Positions 9,915-20,873 of a stretch of 64,000 bases of DNA are shown in pieces; the stretch's first letter is position 1; every line of letters begins with the position of its first letter. The position numbers and the translations under genes were made by a program. This DNA is from Paenibacillus terrae (GTDB taxonomy: Bacteria; Bacillota; Bacilli; Paenibacillales; Paenibacillaceae), in the NCBI RefSeq assembly GCF_000943545.1, contig NZ_JTHP01000011.1:42874-106873 (forward strand), read 5' to 3'. Under the pieces are notes generated by a model that had not been told where the DNA came from, made no database searches, and saw only the letters and a program-made list of their open reading frames with translations.

Positions 9915-9932
9915 AACTAAACTGGTTTAGTT
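9915..9932. promoter_or_regulatory. Candidate operator palindrome of the LacI-type regulator
   Basis: AACTAAACTGGTTTAGTT has two exact 8-bp half sites around a 2-bp centre. It sits just upstream of the regulator's ribosome site, downstream of its promoter, a good roadblock position. I see no second copy before the ABC operon. Confidence 0.6.
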
Positions 9933-9969
9933 GAATTGACTTTTCATTCTAAATTTAATGATTACTCGT

Positions 9970-9999
9970 ATTCTATGCTACCTCATAGAGGAGAGTCAA
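9970..9999 (-). promoter_or_regulatory. SigA-like promoter of the LacI-type regulator
   Basis: On the minus strand TTGACT and TAGAAT are separated by 18 bp, about 70 bp upstream of the ATG at 9902. Confidence 0.55.
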
Positions 10000-10090
10000 C
10001 AGTGCTTTTAGGATATATTTTAATATAATATGGAAAAATAAGTTTAAATTAGTGGTGGCTCATCTTTTTTTAATATTTCACAAATCTCTA

Positions 10091-10120
10091 TTTACAAATA
10101 CAGAGCATTCGTTACATAAT
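10091..10120 (+). promoter_or_regulatory. SigA-like promoter of the sugar ABC/bglB operon
   Basis: TTTACA (10091-10096) and CATAAT (10115-10120) are spaced 18 bp apart. The ribosome site GGGGGGAT and ATG 10197 follow about 75 bp downstream. Confidence 0.5.
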
Positions 10121-10196
10121 GGTAAATGTAAACAGCGAAACTGCTTTCGTAATGTGTGGATGTATGTATTCTAAAATGTTATGGGGGGATTCTGCA

Positions 10197-11525
10197 ATGC
10201 TAAAAAAGAGTGTTTCTTTACTTCTTGTAACCGCTTTAATCGTGGTATTGGCCGCTTGCGGTAAAGGTAGCGGAACTGCACAGGAGGGGAATAAGAAGGT
10301 CACGTTAAAGATTATTCATTGGCAGCAGGAAAATATTAATAACTATATAAAGGAATTCAATAAAAAGTTTGAAGAGAAGTATCCAGATGTTCAGGTGGAG
10401 TATACGACGGTTCCTGCTGATTCAACTTATGATCAACTGATGCAAACGCGTATGAATGCTGGTTCAACCGGTGATGCAGACATTATTCCTCTGAAATTCA
10501 GCTTCGTAGGCGCACCGCAGGAATGGTCCAAGGGAGCAGCTGATCCAATGTGGAAGCAGTGGATTGACGGAGGGCTCATTGCAGATCTGTCAGATCAAGC
10601 TTTTATCAAAAACTATAATCCTACAGATGTCAAAAATGCCATGACCTATAAGGACAAGGTATACGGGGTAAATATGGGTAAGGTGGCACTGACAGGTCTG
10701 TTTTACAACAAGGAGATTTTTGGAAAATATAATCTTGCTGTGCCCACAACTTGGGATGAGCTGGTACATGTGATGAAGGTGCTTAAGGATAACGGCGTAG
10801 AACCGATTGGTTTCGGCGGTAAGGATGTATGGCCTATTAACCTTGCTGTCCAAGGGCTTCAAGCCTCTATCCATGATGATCAGCTGGAATATATTAAAGG
10901 GCTGTGGACAGGGAAGACAAAGCTGACAGACCCCGTCCAGCTTGAAGTGCTGGAAAAAACACAAATTTTGATGAACAATGCCATTGGTGGATTTATGGGG
11001 ATTGACTATGGAACCCTGCCAAGCTTGTTTGCTACAGGGCGTGTAGCTATGATTGCAGATGGCACGTGGGATGCAACGACGATCCAGACAGCCAATCCAG
11101 AGATGAAATTTGGTTATTTCCCGATTCCAGGCAGCAATGATCCCGCAAAAAATAAAAACCTTGCAGGCAAGTACGATATGACATGGATGGTATTGGAAAA
11201 GTCGCCAAACAAGGATTATGCGATCAAATGGCTTGAAATGCTTTCCGAAAAGCAGAACTATACGGATTTTGTGAACGCCGCCGGATTTTTGCCGACACAG
11301 CCTGATGTGAAGATAAGTAGTGAATTTGTTAATGAAATCCAGCCCTCACTGGAGAACTTCAAGCTCTCTTGGGATCAGCTGTTTATCAATCGTAAGAATG
11401 TTGGACAGTACATTAAGGATGCCAGCGTACATGCTGAATTTCTGACGCCTGCCGGTCCGCTAAAGACGCCTTTGGAGCTTGCCCAAAAATCTCAGGCAGA
11501 CTGGGATGCGGCAGCCCCTAAATAA
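10197..11525 (+). CDS. Sugar ABC transporter substrate-binding lipoprotein
   Basis: The 442-residue protein has a lipoprotein signal peptide with lipobox LAAC and Cys21 as the lipid-anchored residue. The mature part is a family-1 extracellular solute-binding protein, with an N-terminal VTLKIIHWQQENINNYI segment and GRVAMIADGTWDA late in the sequence. It should bind a sugar outside the membrane and pass it to the two permeases downstream. The ATPase is not encoded here; a shared MsmX-like ATPase elsewhere is likely. ATG 10197 was chosen for its GGGGGGAT site and signal peptide. The substrate is inferred to be a beta-glucoside from the linked bglB. Confidence 0.9.
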   Translation: MLKKSVSLLLVTALIVVLAACGKGSGTAQEGNKKVTLKIIHWQQENINNYIKEFNKKFEEKYPDVQVEYTTVPADSTYDQLMQTRMNAGSTGDADIIPLKFSFVGAPQEWSKGAADPMWKQWIDGGLIADLSDQAFIKNYNPTDVKNAMTYKDKVYGVNMGKVALTGLFYNKEIFGKYNLAVPTTWDELVHVMKVLKDNGVEPIGFGGKDVWPINLAVQGLQASIHDDQLEYIKGLWTGKTKLTDPVQLEVLEKTQILMNNAIGGFMGIDYGTLPSLFATGRVAMIADGTWDATTIQTANPEMKFGYFPIPGSNDPAKNKNLAGKYDMTWMVLEKSPNKDYAIKWLEMLSEKQNYTDFVNAAGFLPTQPDVKISSEFVNEIQPSLENFKLSWDQLFINRKNVGQYIKDASVHAEFLTPAGPLKTPLELAQKSQADWDAAAPK

Positions 11526-11598
11526 ATCAAAAGGCTTTACATGAACGCAGATTGGCAACTGTAAAGCTCCCATAATAATGTAAAAAGGTGTGAGGCCC

Positions 11599-12491
11599 AT
11601 GTATCCCTTCGGAAAGGGTGCGGCCCGGTTAATGCCGTATCTTTTGCTGAGTATTCCGGTGCTGCTCTATTTGCTTCTTGGCTTTGGTCCCTCAATGGTA
11701 ACCGTACTGTTTTCCTTTACAGATGCTTCAGGGGTTCCGGGACAAACGTGGAATTTTGTTGGATTCGAGAATTATATGACCTTTTTTACCTCTTCCGATT
11801 CTGGAGATCGAATCGCTTCTATTGGTCGTTCCCTATATTTCGCCGTAGCTGTGGTTGTGATTCAAAATGCAGTAGGGCTGTTCATGGCCGTCATTATTAA
11901 TAAAAAGCTCAAGGGTGATGTGTTTTACCGCGCTGTATTTTTCCTGCCCGTTGTGCTTGGGGTAACAGTATCCGGACTGATCTGGCAGCTGATTGCCAAT
12001 CCGCTTGGCGGTCCTGCGCAAGCCATGATGAACTTTTTTGGAACCAGCTCCAACTTTTTCGGGGACTATGATATTGCATTTGAACTGATTATTTTTGTGC
12101 AAATTTGGATGTACATGGGTTACTCGATGACTATTTTCTTAGCCGGACTCCAATCCATTCCCAATGATTTATATGAAGCAGGGTATATGGATGGCGCTTC
12201 TGGGTGGAAAGCGTTCAAAAACATTACCTTTCCGATGATTGCGCCGTCCTTTACAGTCAATATGCTGCTGTCCATTATTGGAGCCTTGCAAACCTTTGAC
12301 ATTATTTATGTGCTGACAGGTGGTAAATTCAACACGACGACACTTGCGTTTGATGTGTATGCAACAGCCTTCGGCTCCGGGACGTCGGATTACGGCCTTG
12401 CCTCCGCAGTAGCTATGATCCAGTTCCTGTTCGTATTTACGGTGTCGATGATTGCTCTGTATTACTTGCGCAGAAGAGAGGTGGAAATGTA

Positions 12492-12492
<1 letters not shown>
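11599..12492 (+). CDS. Sugar ABC transporter permease, MalF/UgpA type
   Basis: The 297-residue membrane protein has six predicted spans and the EAA loop motif of binding-protein-dependent permeases (EAGYMDGASGWKAFKNITFPMI). It forms one half of the channel. ATG 11599 fits the AAAAAGGTG ribosome site better than GTG 11590. Its stop codon overlaps the start of the second permease (TAATG), which couples their translation and supports a 1:1 heterodimer. Confidence 0.92.
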
Positions 12493-14680
<2,188 letters not shown>

Positions 14681-14700
14681 ACAGAGTATCATGATAATTT

Positions 14701-14740
14701 AAGCCGTCATGCTGCAATAACAGAGCATGACGGCTTTTAA
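14701..14740 (+). terminator. Terminator after bglB
   Basis: GCCGTCATGCT (14703-14713) pairs with AGCATGACGGC (14724-14734), followed by TTTT. It may also stop exoA transcripts from the other side. Confidence 0.85.
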
Positions 14741-14768
14741 GACTGCATAAATTTTTGTGTAAGGGGGA

Positions 14769-15533
14769 CTATGCTGAAATATCTTGCATATCCAATATAA
14801 CAGGGCAGTGGTCGCTGCCCGTAATATGGCAATCAATGCTTGCATCTATCAACATCGGGCGAAGTCTGTCCGAGACGAGGAAGTAATCGATCCGCCAGCC
14901 GATGTTCCGTTCTCTCACCTTCGGCATGTAGGACCACCAGGAATAAACATCCGTCCTGTCAGGATAAAAGTATCTGAAGGTGTCTATAAATCCGGCTTCG
15001 AGCAGCTGTGACATTCGCCCCCGTTCCTCAGGCGTAAATCCGGCATTGCCGTAGTTGGCTTTTGCATTTTTTAAATCCATTTCCTGATGAGCCACGTTGA
15101 GGTCACCACAAACAATGACAGGCTTCAATGCATCCAGCTGTTGCAGATAGCTGCGGAAACGGTCCTCCCATTCCAGTCTGTACGGCAGTCGGGTCAAATC
15201 CCGTTTGGTATTCGGAGTATATACATTAACCAGATAAAATTTCTCGAATTCCAAAGTAATGGTTCTGCCTTCAGGCTCCCCATTTTCTTCAAGTCCATAA
15301 TGCACAGAAAGAGGCTTGATTTTGGTGAAGATAGCTGTGCCGGAATATCCTTTTTTCTCGGCATAATTCCAGTACTGTGTGTATTCCTCCATATTCTCCA
15401 TCAGGATTTGTCCCTCTTGAAGCTTGGTTTCCTGTACGCAAAAAATATCAGCATTCGTTTCTTTTAGATAAGTATAAAATCCTTTGGTCACACAGGCTCT
15501 TAAGCCATTAACATTCCAAGATATTAATTTCAT
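14769..15533 (-). CDS. exoA: Exodeoxyribonuclease III (AP endonuclease family)
   Basis: The 254-residue protein is an ExoIII/Ape1-type DNA repair enzyme that cuts at abasic sites and has 3'-5' exonuclease activity. The family signatures are present in order: LISWNVNGLRA, the metal-binding glutamate in VQETKLQ, GDLNVAH, NIGWRIDYFLVS and SDHCPVI with the catalytic Asp-His pair. ATG 15533 starts the conserved MKLISWN; two upstream in-frame starts would add non-family residues. It converges with bglB and appears monocistronic. Confidence 0.95.
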   Translation of the reverse strand: MKLISWNVNGLRACVTKGFYTYLKETNADIFCVQETKLQEGQILMENMEEYTQYWNYAEKKGYSGTAIFTKIKPLSVHYGLEENGEPEGRTITLEFEKFYLVNVYTPNTKRDLTRLPYRLEWEDRFRSYLQQLDALKPVIVCGDLNVAHQEMDLKNAKANYGNAGFTPEERGRMSQLLEAGFIDTFRYFYPDRTDVYSWWSYMPKVRERNIGWRIDYFLVSDRLRPMLIDASIDCHITGSDHCPVILDMQDISA

Positions 15534-15699
15534 TGTTGATCTCCTTATACTCATCGCGGTCAAGCGGTGTGATTGAATTTATCCTCGGTTGAGTAATGCA
15601 TAGTGGAGACAGCCTTTCTACATTAAAATAGCTTGTAATATGATACTTGAACCTTAAAAGAGATACTCTCTATCGGTCGAGACTGCGAAGCTTAGGCTA

Positions 15700-15746
15700 A
15701 CGATGCTTATGCTCCGACGTCCCCCTAAGGGGATTCTTATCCCACT
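15700..15746. other. GC-rich tandem small hairpins between exoA and the tRNA
   Basis: A CCCCTAAGGGG palindrome is followed directly by GGGATTCTTATCCC, a 5-bp hairpin with a TCTT loop. The GGGATTCTT word recurs in the large inverted repeat near 50.58 kb. I recognise no gene in the 219 bp between exoA and the tRNA terminator. Confidence 0.4.
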
Positions 15747-15752
15747 GGAACA

Positions 15753-15782
15753 CAAAAAAGCTTCCTACAATAAGTAGGAAGC
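15753..15782 (-). terminator. Terminator of tRNA-Arg
   Basis: On the minus strand a 9-bp stem (GCTTCCTAC/GTAGGAAGC; 15760-15768 with 15774-15782) ends in a run of T. It lies just downstream of the tRNA. Confidence 0.85.
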
Positions 15783-15792
15783 TTCTGCAGTA

Positions 15793-15866
<74 letters not shown>

Positions 15867-16124
15867 ATAAAATTCAAGCGAATATTAATGTATCACATGA
15901 GCAAAAAAGATTCAAGTCTTTTTTCATATTATTTGATTGTTTTAGTCTTTGTGCAGTATAAATTCAGAGTAGGTGTGGTTTTTTTTGCCTTATAAAAGGG
16001 TATGTTAGAATACAGGTGAATATGTTGAAGACGAGAGGTTGGACTTCGGCCGCTGTTTCTCATATAATCTACAAATACTTTAGCTTACGGAGGAGAGGGG
16101 GTGCCTTGAATAAAGGACTCCAAG

Positions 16125-17036
16125 GTGACGACAAAAGAAAATAATATTGTATTGTTTCCGAAGACACTGGATTACTATCAAATTCAACTCACTGTGATGC
16201 TTGAAAACGAGCGTTACGGAGAGGCGATGGCGATGCTGCGTTTTTTGATGCAGTGTCAGGGACAGGAACAGAAGCAATACGAAGAGTGGGAGGCCCTTTT
16301 ACAATGGCTGGAGGCCGCATTTCCACAGTATGCCGACAGAGGGGCGGACACGGACGCTACGGCAGAAGATGAGGTCAATGAAGCAGAACTGGCCCGCCGA
16401 CATGCGCGCTTCAAGCAGGAGCAGGATGCAGGCTACGGCAACAAGCTGCTACATATGGCTATGGATGAACCGTTGTCGGAACAGACGATTTTAGCGCTGG
16501 AACAACTGTCTTATCTGGATCTGCCAGAAATCGACGATGCGTTGCTTAACTGGATTAAGGAACGGGAAATCCACCCTCTGCTTCAATTCCGTGTTTTGCA
16601 GACACTGCGGCGACGCGGAATGGAAGGGACGATTGAAATCAGCCGGGGAGATGAAAAGGCGGAAATCGAGATTGAGTCGATTCCGCTGCAGCCGGATGAA
16701 TTTCCTGAGCCGATTATGCGTATTCTGGAGCGGGTGGCCGATCAGACTGAGGTACATGAGCCTACGCTGTTCTATTTTGCGCAGGAGCTATGGTCGCAGT
16801 TTGTGATGGCAGTGTACGGTACAAAAGATTACAGATCAATGCTGGTGGAGGAGGACGGGATGCCAGATATTTGGGCGGCAGCACTCCATCAGACGGTATC
16901 GGAGAGTCTGAGTGGCCACAAGGATGAGGAAGAAACCCGTGCTATATATGGCATTACCGATGCATTGCGCTTCCGTTTTGAGCAGGTATATCGGTCGATG
17001 CGTCTATTCGTAGCGGCGGGAATGAACACTCCATAA
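16125..17036 (+). CDS. YsoA-like hypothetical protein upstream of tig
   Basis: This 303-residue soluble protein is rich in charged, helical residues and has no signal peptide. The early part (NIVLFPKTLDYYQIQLTVML, then ENERYGEAMAMLRFLM) looks like tetratricopeptide-type helical pairs. B. subtilis carries the TPR protein YsoA in the same place before tig, so it is probably the counterpart. The function is unknown. I start at GTG 16125, with AAAGGA 7 nt upstream; an in-frame TGA at 16107 limits extension. A separate SigA-like promoter precedes tig, so the two genes need not be co-transcribed. Confidence 0.72.
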   Translation: MTTKENNIVLFPKTLDYYQIQLTVMLENERYGEAMAMLRFLMQCQGQEQKQYEEWEALLQWLEAAFPQYADRGADTDATAEDEVNEAELARRHARFKQEQDAGYGNKLLHMAMDEPLSEQTILALEQLSYLDLPEIDDALLNWIKEREIHPLLQFRVLQTLRRRGMEGTIEISRGDEKAEIEIESIPLQPDEFPEPIMRILERVADQTEVHEPTLFYFAQELWSQFVMAVYGTKDYRSMLVEEDGMPDIWAAALHQTVSESLSGHKDEEETRAIYGITDALRFRFEQVYRSMRLFVAAGMNTP

Positions 17037-17078
17037 CGGCCGGAAACGTTTACCTGTGAAGCATTCAAGGAGCTGCCC

Positions 17079-17107
17079 TTGAAAAAGATAGTAATGTTAG
17101 ATATACT
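17079..17107 (+). promoter_or_regulatory. SigA-like promoter of tig
   Basis: TTGAAA (17079-17084) and TATACT (17102-17107) are spaced by 17 bp, about 70 bp upstream of the tig start codon. Confidence 0.55.
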
Positions 17108-17178
17108 ATAGTGGTTATTTTGTGTGCGTTGATCATATGAAAACTAAGTGAAGATTTTGTTGGAGGGGAAAGCATAAA

Positions 17179-18492
17179 ATGAAAGCAACTTGGGAGAAAA
17201 TAGAGAAGAACCTTGGGGTTCTTGAAGTTGAGGTTGACGCGGATCGTGTAGCCGCTGCACTCGACAAAGCTTTTAATAAAGTGGCTAAACAAGTAAGTGT
17301 ACCAGGATTCCGTAAAGGTAAAGTACCACGTCCTATTTTTGAAAAACGTTATGGTATTGAAAGCTTGTATCAGGATGCAATTGACTTCCTGCTGCCAGAA
17401 GCCTACAGCCAAGCTGTAGAAAAAACGGATATTTTCCCGGTAGACAGCCCTGACGTTGAAATTGATCAATTCGCTAAAGGCGAATCCTTCAAATTCAAAG
17501 CCAAGGTTACTGTTAAACCTGAAGTGACTTTGGGTGAGTACAAAGGCGTTGAAGTGCCTGTAAGCAAACTCGAAGTAACTGACGAAGAGCTGGCTCAAGA
17601 GCTGGAGCGTTTGCAACAACGTCATGCTGAGCTGGTTGTCGTTGATGAAGATGCTGCACAATCCGGCGATACGGCTATTATCGACTTCGACGGTTCCGTT
17701 GATGGCGCACCATTCGAAGGTGGACAAGCTGAGAAGTATTCTCTGGAGCTGGGCTCCAATACGTTCATTCCCGGCTTTGAAGAGCAAGTGATCGGTTTGC
17801 ACACAGGCGATTCCAAGGACGTTGAAGTAACGTTCCCTGAGAACTACCATTCTGCTGATCTCGCTGGCAAACAAGCAGTCTTCAAAGTGAAGGTTCATGA
17901 ACTGAAACGCAAAGTTCTTCCTGAGCTGGATGATGAATTTGCAAAAGACGTAAGTGAATTTGATACACTGGCTGAATTCAAGGAAGACTTGAAAAAGCAA
18001 CTGCTGGAGCGTAAGGAAAACGAAGCTAAAGCTGCCCGTGAGGGTGCGGTAGTAGAGAAGGTTGCTGAGAACGCAACAATCGACATTCCTGAAGCCATGA
18101 TCAAAAGTGAAGTGCAAAACATGGTTCGCGATTTCGACAACCGTCTGCGTAGCCAAGGCATGAATCTTGAAATGTTCCTCGGATTCTCCGGCCAAAGCCA
18201 GGAAGATCTGGAAGCGCAAATGAAAGTGGATGCTGAGAAGCGTGTACGCAACAACCTCGTGCTGGAGCAAGTGGCAAAAGCGGAAAACATCGAAGTTTCC
18301 GAAGCGGAAATTGATGAAGAGCTGAAAAACATGGCTGAAGCTTACAAACGTTCGGTTGAAGAAATTCGCAGTATTCTGGAAGGGAACGGCTCGTTCGCAA
18401 ACCTGAAAGAAGAAATTTCACTGCGCAAAACGATCGCTTTGTTGTTGGAAAACAGCAAAGAAGTTGAAGCGCCAGCTGAAGCTGCCGAGTAA
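17179..18492 (+). CDS. tig: Trigger factor, ribosome-associated chaperone and prolyl isomerase
   Basis: The 437-residue protein binds nascent chains at the ribosome exit tunnel. Its N-terminal domain contains the ribosome-docking motif GFRKGKVPRPIFEKRYG. The FKBP-type isomerase domain (about residues 150-240) shows GDTAIIDFDGSVDGAPFEGG and LGSNTFIPGFEEQVIG. The C-terminal helical chaperone domain fills the rest and ends in an acidic, alanine-rich tail. Length is normal for the family. A GGAGGGG site precedes ATG 17179. A 401-residue antisense frame over this gene is a shadow. A terminator follows. Confidence 0.97.
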   Translation: MKATWEKIEKNLGVLEVEVDADRVAAALDKAFNKVAKQVSVPGFRKGKVPRPIFEKRYGIESLYQDAIDFLLPEAYSQAVEKTDIFPVDSPDVEIDQFAKGESFKFKAKVTVKPEVTLGEYKGVEVPVSKLEVTDEELAQELERLQQRHAELVVVDEDAAQSGDTAIIDFDGSVDGAPFEGGQAEKYSLELGSNTFIPGFEEQVIGLHTGDSKDVEVTFPENYHSADLAGKQAVFKVKVHELKRKVLPELDDEFAKDVSEFDTLAEFKEDLKKQLLERKENEAKAAREGAVVEKVAENATIDIPEAMIKSEVQNMVRDFDNRLRSQGMNLEMFLGFSGQSQEDLEAQMKVDAEKRVRNNLVLEQVAKAENIEVSEAEIDEELKNMAEAYKRSVEEIRSILEGNGSFANLKEEISLRKTIALLLENSKEVEAPAEAAE

Positions 18493-18552
18493 TTCAAACG
18501 ATAAAATATATGGGGTATGCCGAACAGGCTGCAACGTAGCAATTAGATAGGG

Positions 18553-18588
18553 ATAAGGCACGTAGTGAAAGTTACGTGCCTTATTTTT
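18553..18588 (+). terminator. Terminator after tig
   Basis: A 12-bp perfect stem (18553-18564 with 18573-18584) is followed by TTTT, separating tig from clpP. The stretch from here to the clpP promoter at 18767 holds nothing that I recognise. Confidence 0.85.
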
Positions 18589-18766
18589 AACTTAGGCAAT
18601 CCATATTTTAGTCGTTTATGGAAAGTGCTGTGAGTTGCGCTTTCTTGTTGTACATAAGTCACTGCTGTACATTTGCACATACATACGAAACATGGTTAAA
18701 TATGAGAAGGTCTCGGCTAAGCACGTTGTATAACAGCCCGCACTGCATGTATGAGCGGATGCAAAT

Positions 18767-18795
18767 ATGACACGAGACTCTGAACATGTTAAAAT
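18767..18795 (+). promoter_or_regulatory. SigA-like promoter of clpP
   Basis: ATGACA (18767-18772) and TAAAAT (18790-18795) have a 17-bp spacer. I see no clear CtsR heptad repeat around it. Confidence 0.5.
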
Positions 18796-18903
18796 ATTTT
18801 GTAAGGTATTCCCGTTTCATGCTTGCCGCTTCCGTTTTAATGGGACTTAAGGAAGTGGATGAATACTGGTGTTCATTTCAATAAAGAAAAGAGGTTGGTC
18901 GTG

Positions 18904-19494
18904 ATGAGTCTCGTCCCTATGGTTGTGGAACAAACGAATCGAGGAGAACGATCTTACGATATTTACTCGCGGTTGCTTAAGGATCGCATTATTTTCCTGA
19001 GTGGCCCGATTGATGACGATGTCGCCAATCTCGTCATTGCACAGCTATTATTCCTTTCTGCGGAAGATCCGGAGAAGGATATCAATTTGTACATTAACTC
19101 GCCGGGCGGTTCTGTAACTGCGGGCATGGGTATATATGATACAATGCAATTCATTAAGCCAGATGTATCGACGATCTGTGTAGGCATGGCTGCCAGTATG
19201 GGTTCTTTGCTGCTCACAGCAGGTGCTCCAGGCAAGAGATATGCGCTTACCAACAGCGAAGTCATGATCCATCAGCCGTTGGGTGGCATTCAGGGGCAAG
19301 CCTCCGATATGCTGATCCATGCGGACTGGATTCTCAAAACGCGTGCCAAGCTGAATCAAATCTATGTAGAGCGTACGGGTCAGCCCCTCGAAAAAATCGA
19401 ACGTGATACTGACCGGGATTTCTTCATGGAAGCGGAAGAGGCAAAAGCATACGGCATCATTGACCAGGTGCTGTCTAGACCGATTAATCTGTAA
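18904..19494 (+). CDS. clpP: ATP-dependent Clp protease proteolytic subunit
   Basis: The 196-residue serine protease assembles into a tetradecameric chamber fed by ClpX or other Clp ATPases. The catalytic triad is Ser98 (GMAASMGS), His123 (MIHQPLGG) and Asp172 (DTDRDFF). The start is ATG 18904 ([10 protein letters not shown]), after an AGAGG site; a GTG directly before it at 18901 is possible. The longer frame from 18859 has no family support. It lies 12 bp upstream of clpX, so protease and unfoldase are co-expressed. In B. subtilis clpP is unlinked to clpX. Confidence 0.97.
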   Translation: MSLVPMVVEQTNRGERSYDIYSRLLKDRIIFLSGPIDDDVANLVIAQLLFLSAEDPEKDINLYINSPGGSVTAGMGIYDTMQFIKPDVSTICVGMAASMGSLLLTAGAPGKRYALTNSEVMIHQPLGGIQGQASDMLIHADWILKTRAKLNQIYVERTGQPLEKIERDTDRDFFMEAEEAKAYGIIDQVLSRPINL

Positions 19495-19506
19495 AGGGGT
19501 GGCTCT

Positions 19507-20763
19507 ATGTTTAAATTTAATGATGAAAAAGGACAACTGAAATGTTCCTTCTGCGGTAAATCTCAGGATCAGGTTCGCAAGCTAGTTGCTGGACCGGGCG
19601 TATATATATGTGACGAATGCATCGAGTTGTGCACAGAAATCGTGGAAGAGGAATTGGGTCATGAGGAAGAAGTAGATCTGAAAGACATTCCGAAACCAAT
19701 GCAAATCCGTGACATTCTGGATCAATATGTAATTGGTCAGGATCAAGCAAAAAAATCGTTGTCCGTAGCGGTATATAACCACTACAAACGTATTAATACG
19801 CAGAACAAAATTGATGATGTGGAACTGCAAAAAAGTAACATTTTGATGCTCGGACCTACAGGTTCAGGTAAAACGTTGCTTGCGCAAACCATGGCTAAAA
19901 TCTTGAACGTTCCTTTTGCCATTGCAGATGCCACTTCCCTTACGGAAGCAGGTTATGTGGGCGAAGATGTTGAAAACATTTTGCTGAAATTGATTCAAGC
20001 TGCCGATTATGATGTGGAAAAAGCTGAACGCGGCATTATCTACATCGACGAAATTGATAAAGTAGCCCGCAAATCCGAAAACCCGTCCATTACGCGTGAC
20101 GTATCGGGTGAAGGTGTGCAGCAGGCTTTGCTTAAAATTTTGGAAGGCACGGTTGCTTCTGTACCTCCACAAGGTGGTCGTAAGCATCCTCATCAAGAGT
20201 TCATTCAAATTGATACCACGAACATCCTGTTCATTTGCGGCGGTGCCTTTGACGGTCTGGAGCAAATGATCAAACGTCGTGTCGGCAAGAAAGTCATCGG
20301 CTTCAATGCGACTACAGATCAAAAGGATTTGAAACCGGGTGAATATACTTCTATGGTATTGCCTGAGGATCTTTTGAAATTCGGTCTGATTCCAGAGTTT
20401 GTAGGACGTTTGCCGGTTATTTCTACGCTGGAGCCGCTTGATGAGAACACATTGGTTCGTATTTTGTCTGAGCCGAAAAATGCGTTAGTCAAGCAGTATC
20501 AGAAGATGCTTGAACTGGATAATGTTACTTTGGAGTTTAAGCAAGATGCTCTGGAAGCCATTGCCCGTGAAGCCATCAAGCGTAACACAGGTGCCCGTGG
20601 TCTTCGTGCGATCATTGAAGGCATTATGCTGGATGTGATGTACGAGGTTCCTTCCCGTGATGATATCACGACTTGCGTCATCAATGAGCAGGTTGTAAAA
20701 GATAAAATCGCACCTGAACTCGGTGGTACAGATAAGGATAAAAAACAAGAAGAGAGCGCCTAA
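19507..20763 (+). CDS. clpX: ATP-dependent Clp protease ATP-binding subunit ClpX
   Basis: The 418-residue AAA+ unfoldase recognises tagged proteins and threads them into ClpP. The N-terminal zinc-binding domain shows CSFCGKS and CDECIELC. Walker A is [13 protein letters not shown] and Walker B is IIYIDEIDK. The IGF loop that docks on ClpP is visible as KVIGFNA. Sensor residues and the C-terminal small domain are complete. A GGGGTGG site precedes ATG 19507. Confidence 0.98.
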   Translation: MFKFNDEKGQLKCSFCGKSQDQVRKLVAGPGVYICDECIELCTEIVEEELGHEEEVDLKDIPKPMQIRDILDQYVIGQDQAKKSLSVAVYNHYKRINTQNKIDDVELQKSNILMLGPTGSGKTLLAQTMAKILNVPFAIADATSLTEAGYVGEDVENILLKLIQAADYDVEKAERGIIYIDEIDKVARKSENPSITRDVSGEGVQQALLKILEGTVASVPPQGGRKHPHQEFIQIDTTNILFICGGAFDGLEQMIKRRVGKKVIGFNATTDQKDLKPGEYTSMVLPEDLLKFGLIPEFVGRLPVISTLEPLDENTLVRILSEPKNALVKQYQKMLELDNVTLEFKQDALEAIAREAIKRNTGARGLRAIIEGIMLDVMYEVPSRDDITTCVINEQVVKDKIAPELGGTDKDKKQEESA

Positions 20764-20804
20764 GGATTGATACTTCGCGATCTCTAAAACATGAGAAGCC
20801 GGAT

Positions 20805-20845
20805 CTCCACTTCACTAAACCCATATGAGGTTTTATGGGGTGGAG
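20805..20845 (+). promoter_or_regulatory. Long imperfect hairpin in the ispG leader
   Basis: CTCCAC (20805-20810) pairs with GTGGAG (20840-20845), and AAACC with GGTTT inside; several G-T pairs can extend the outer stem. No T-run follows. It lies 28 nt before the ispG start, between clpX and ispG. Function unknown. Confidence 0.5.
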
Positions 20846-20873
20846 GTTTGGCGTTAATGGGAGAGAAAAGTAC

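Noticed and set aside
10119..10196. Upstream extension of the solute-binding protein
   Set aside because: It would place residues before the lipoprotein signal peptide, while ATG 10197 has a strong GGGGGGAT site.
17065..18270. 401-residue open frame on the minus strand across tig
   Set aside because: Lies wholly antisense to a strongly conserved gene, with no ribosome site and phenylalanine- and histidine-rich composition that mirrors the tig codons.
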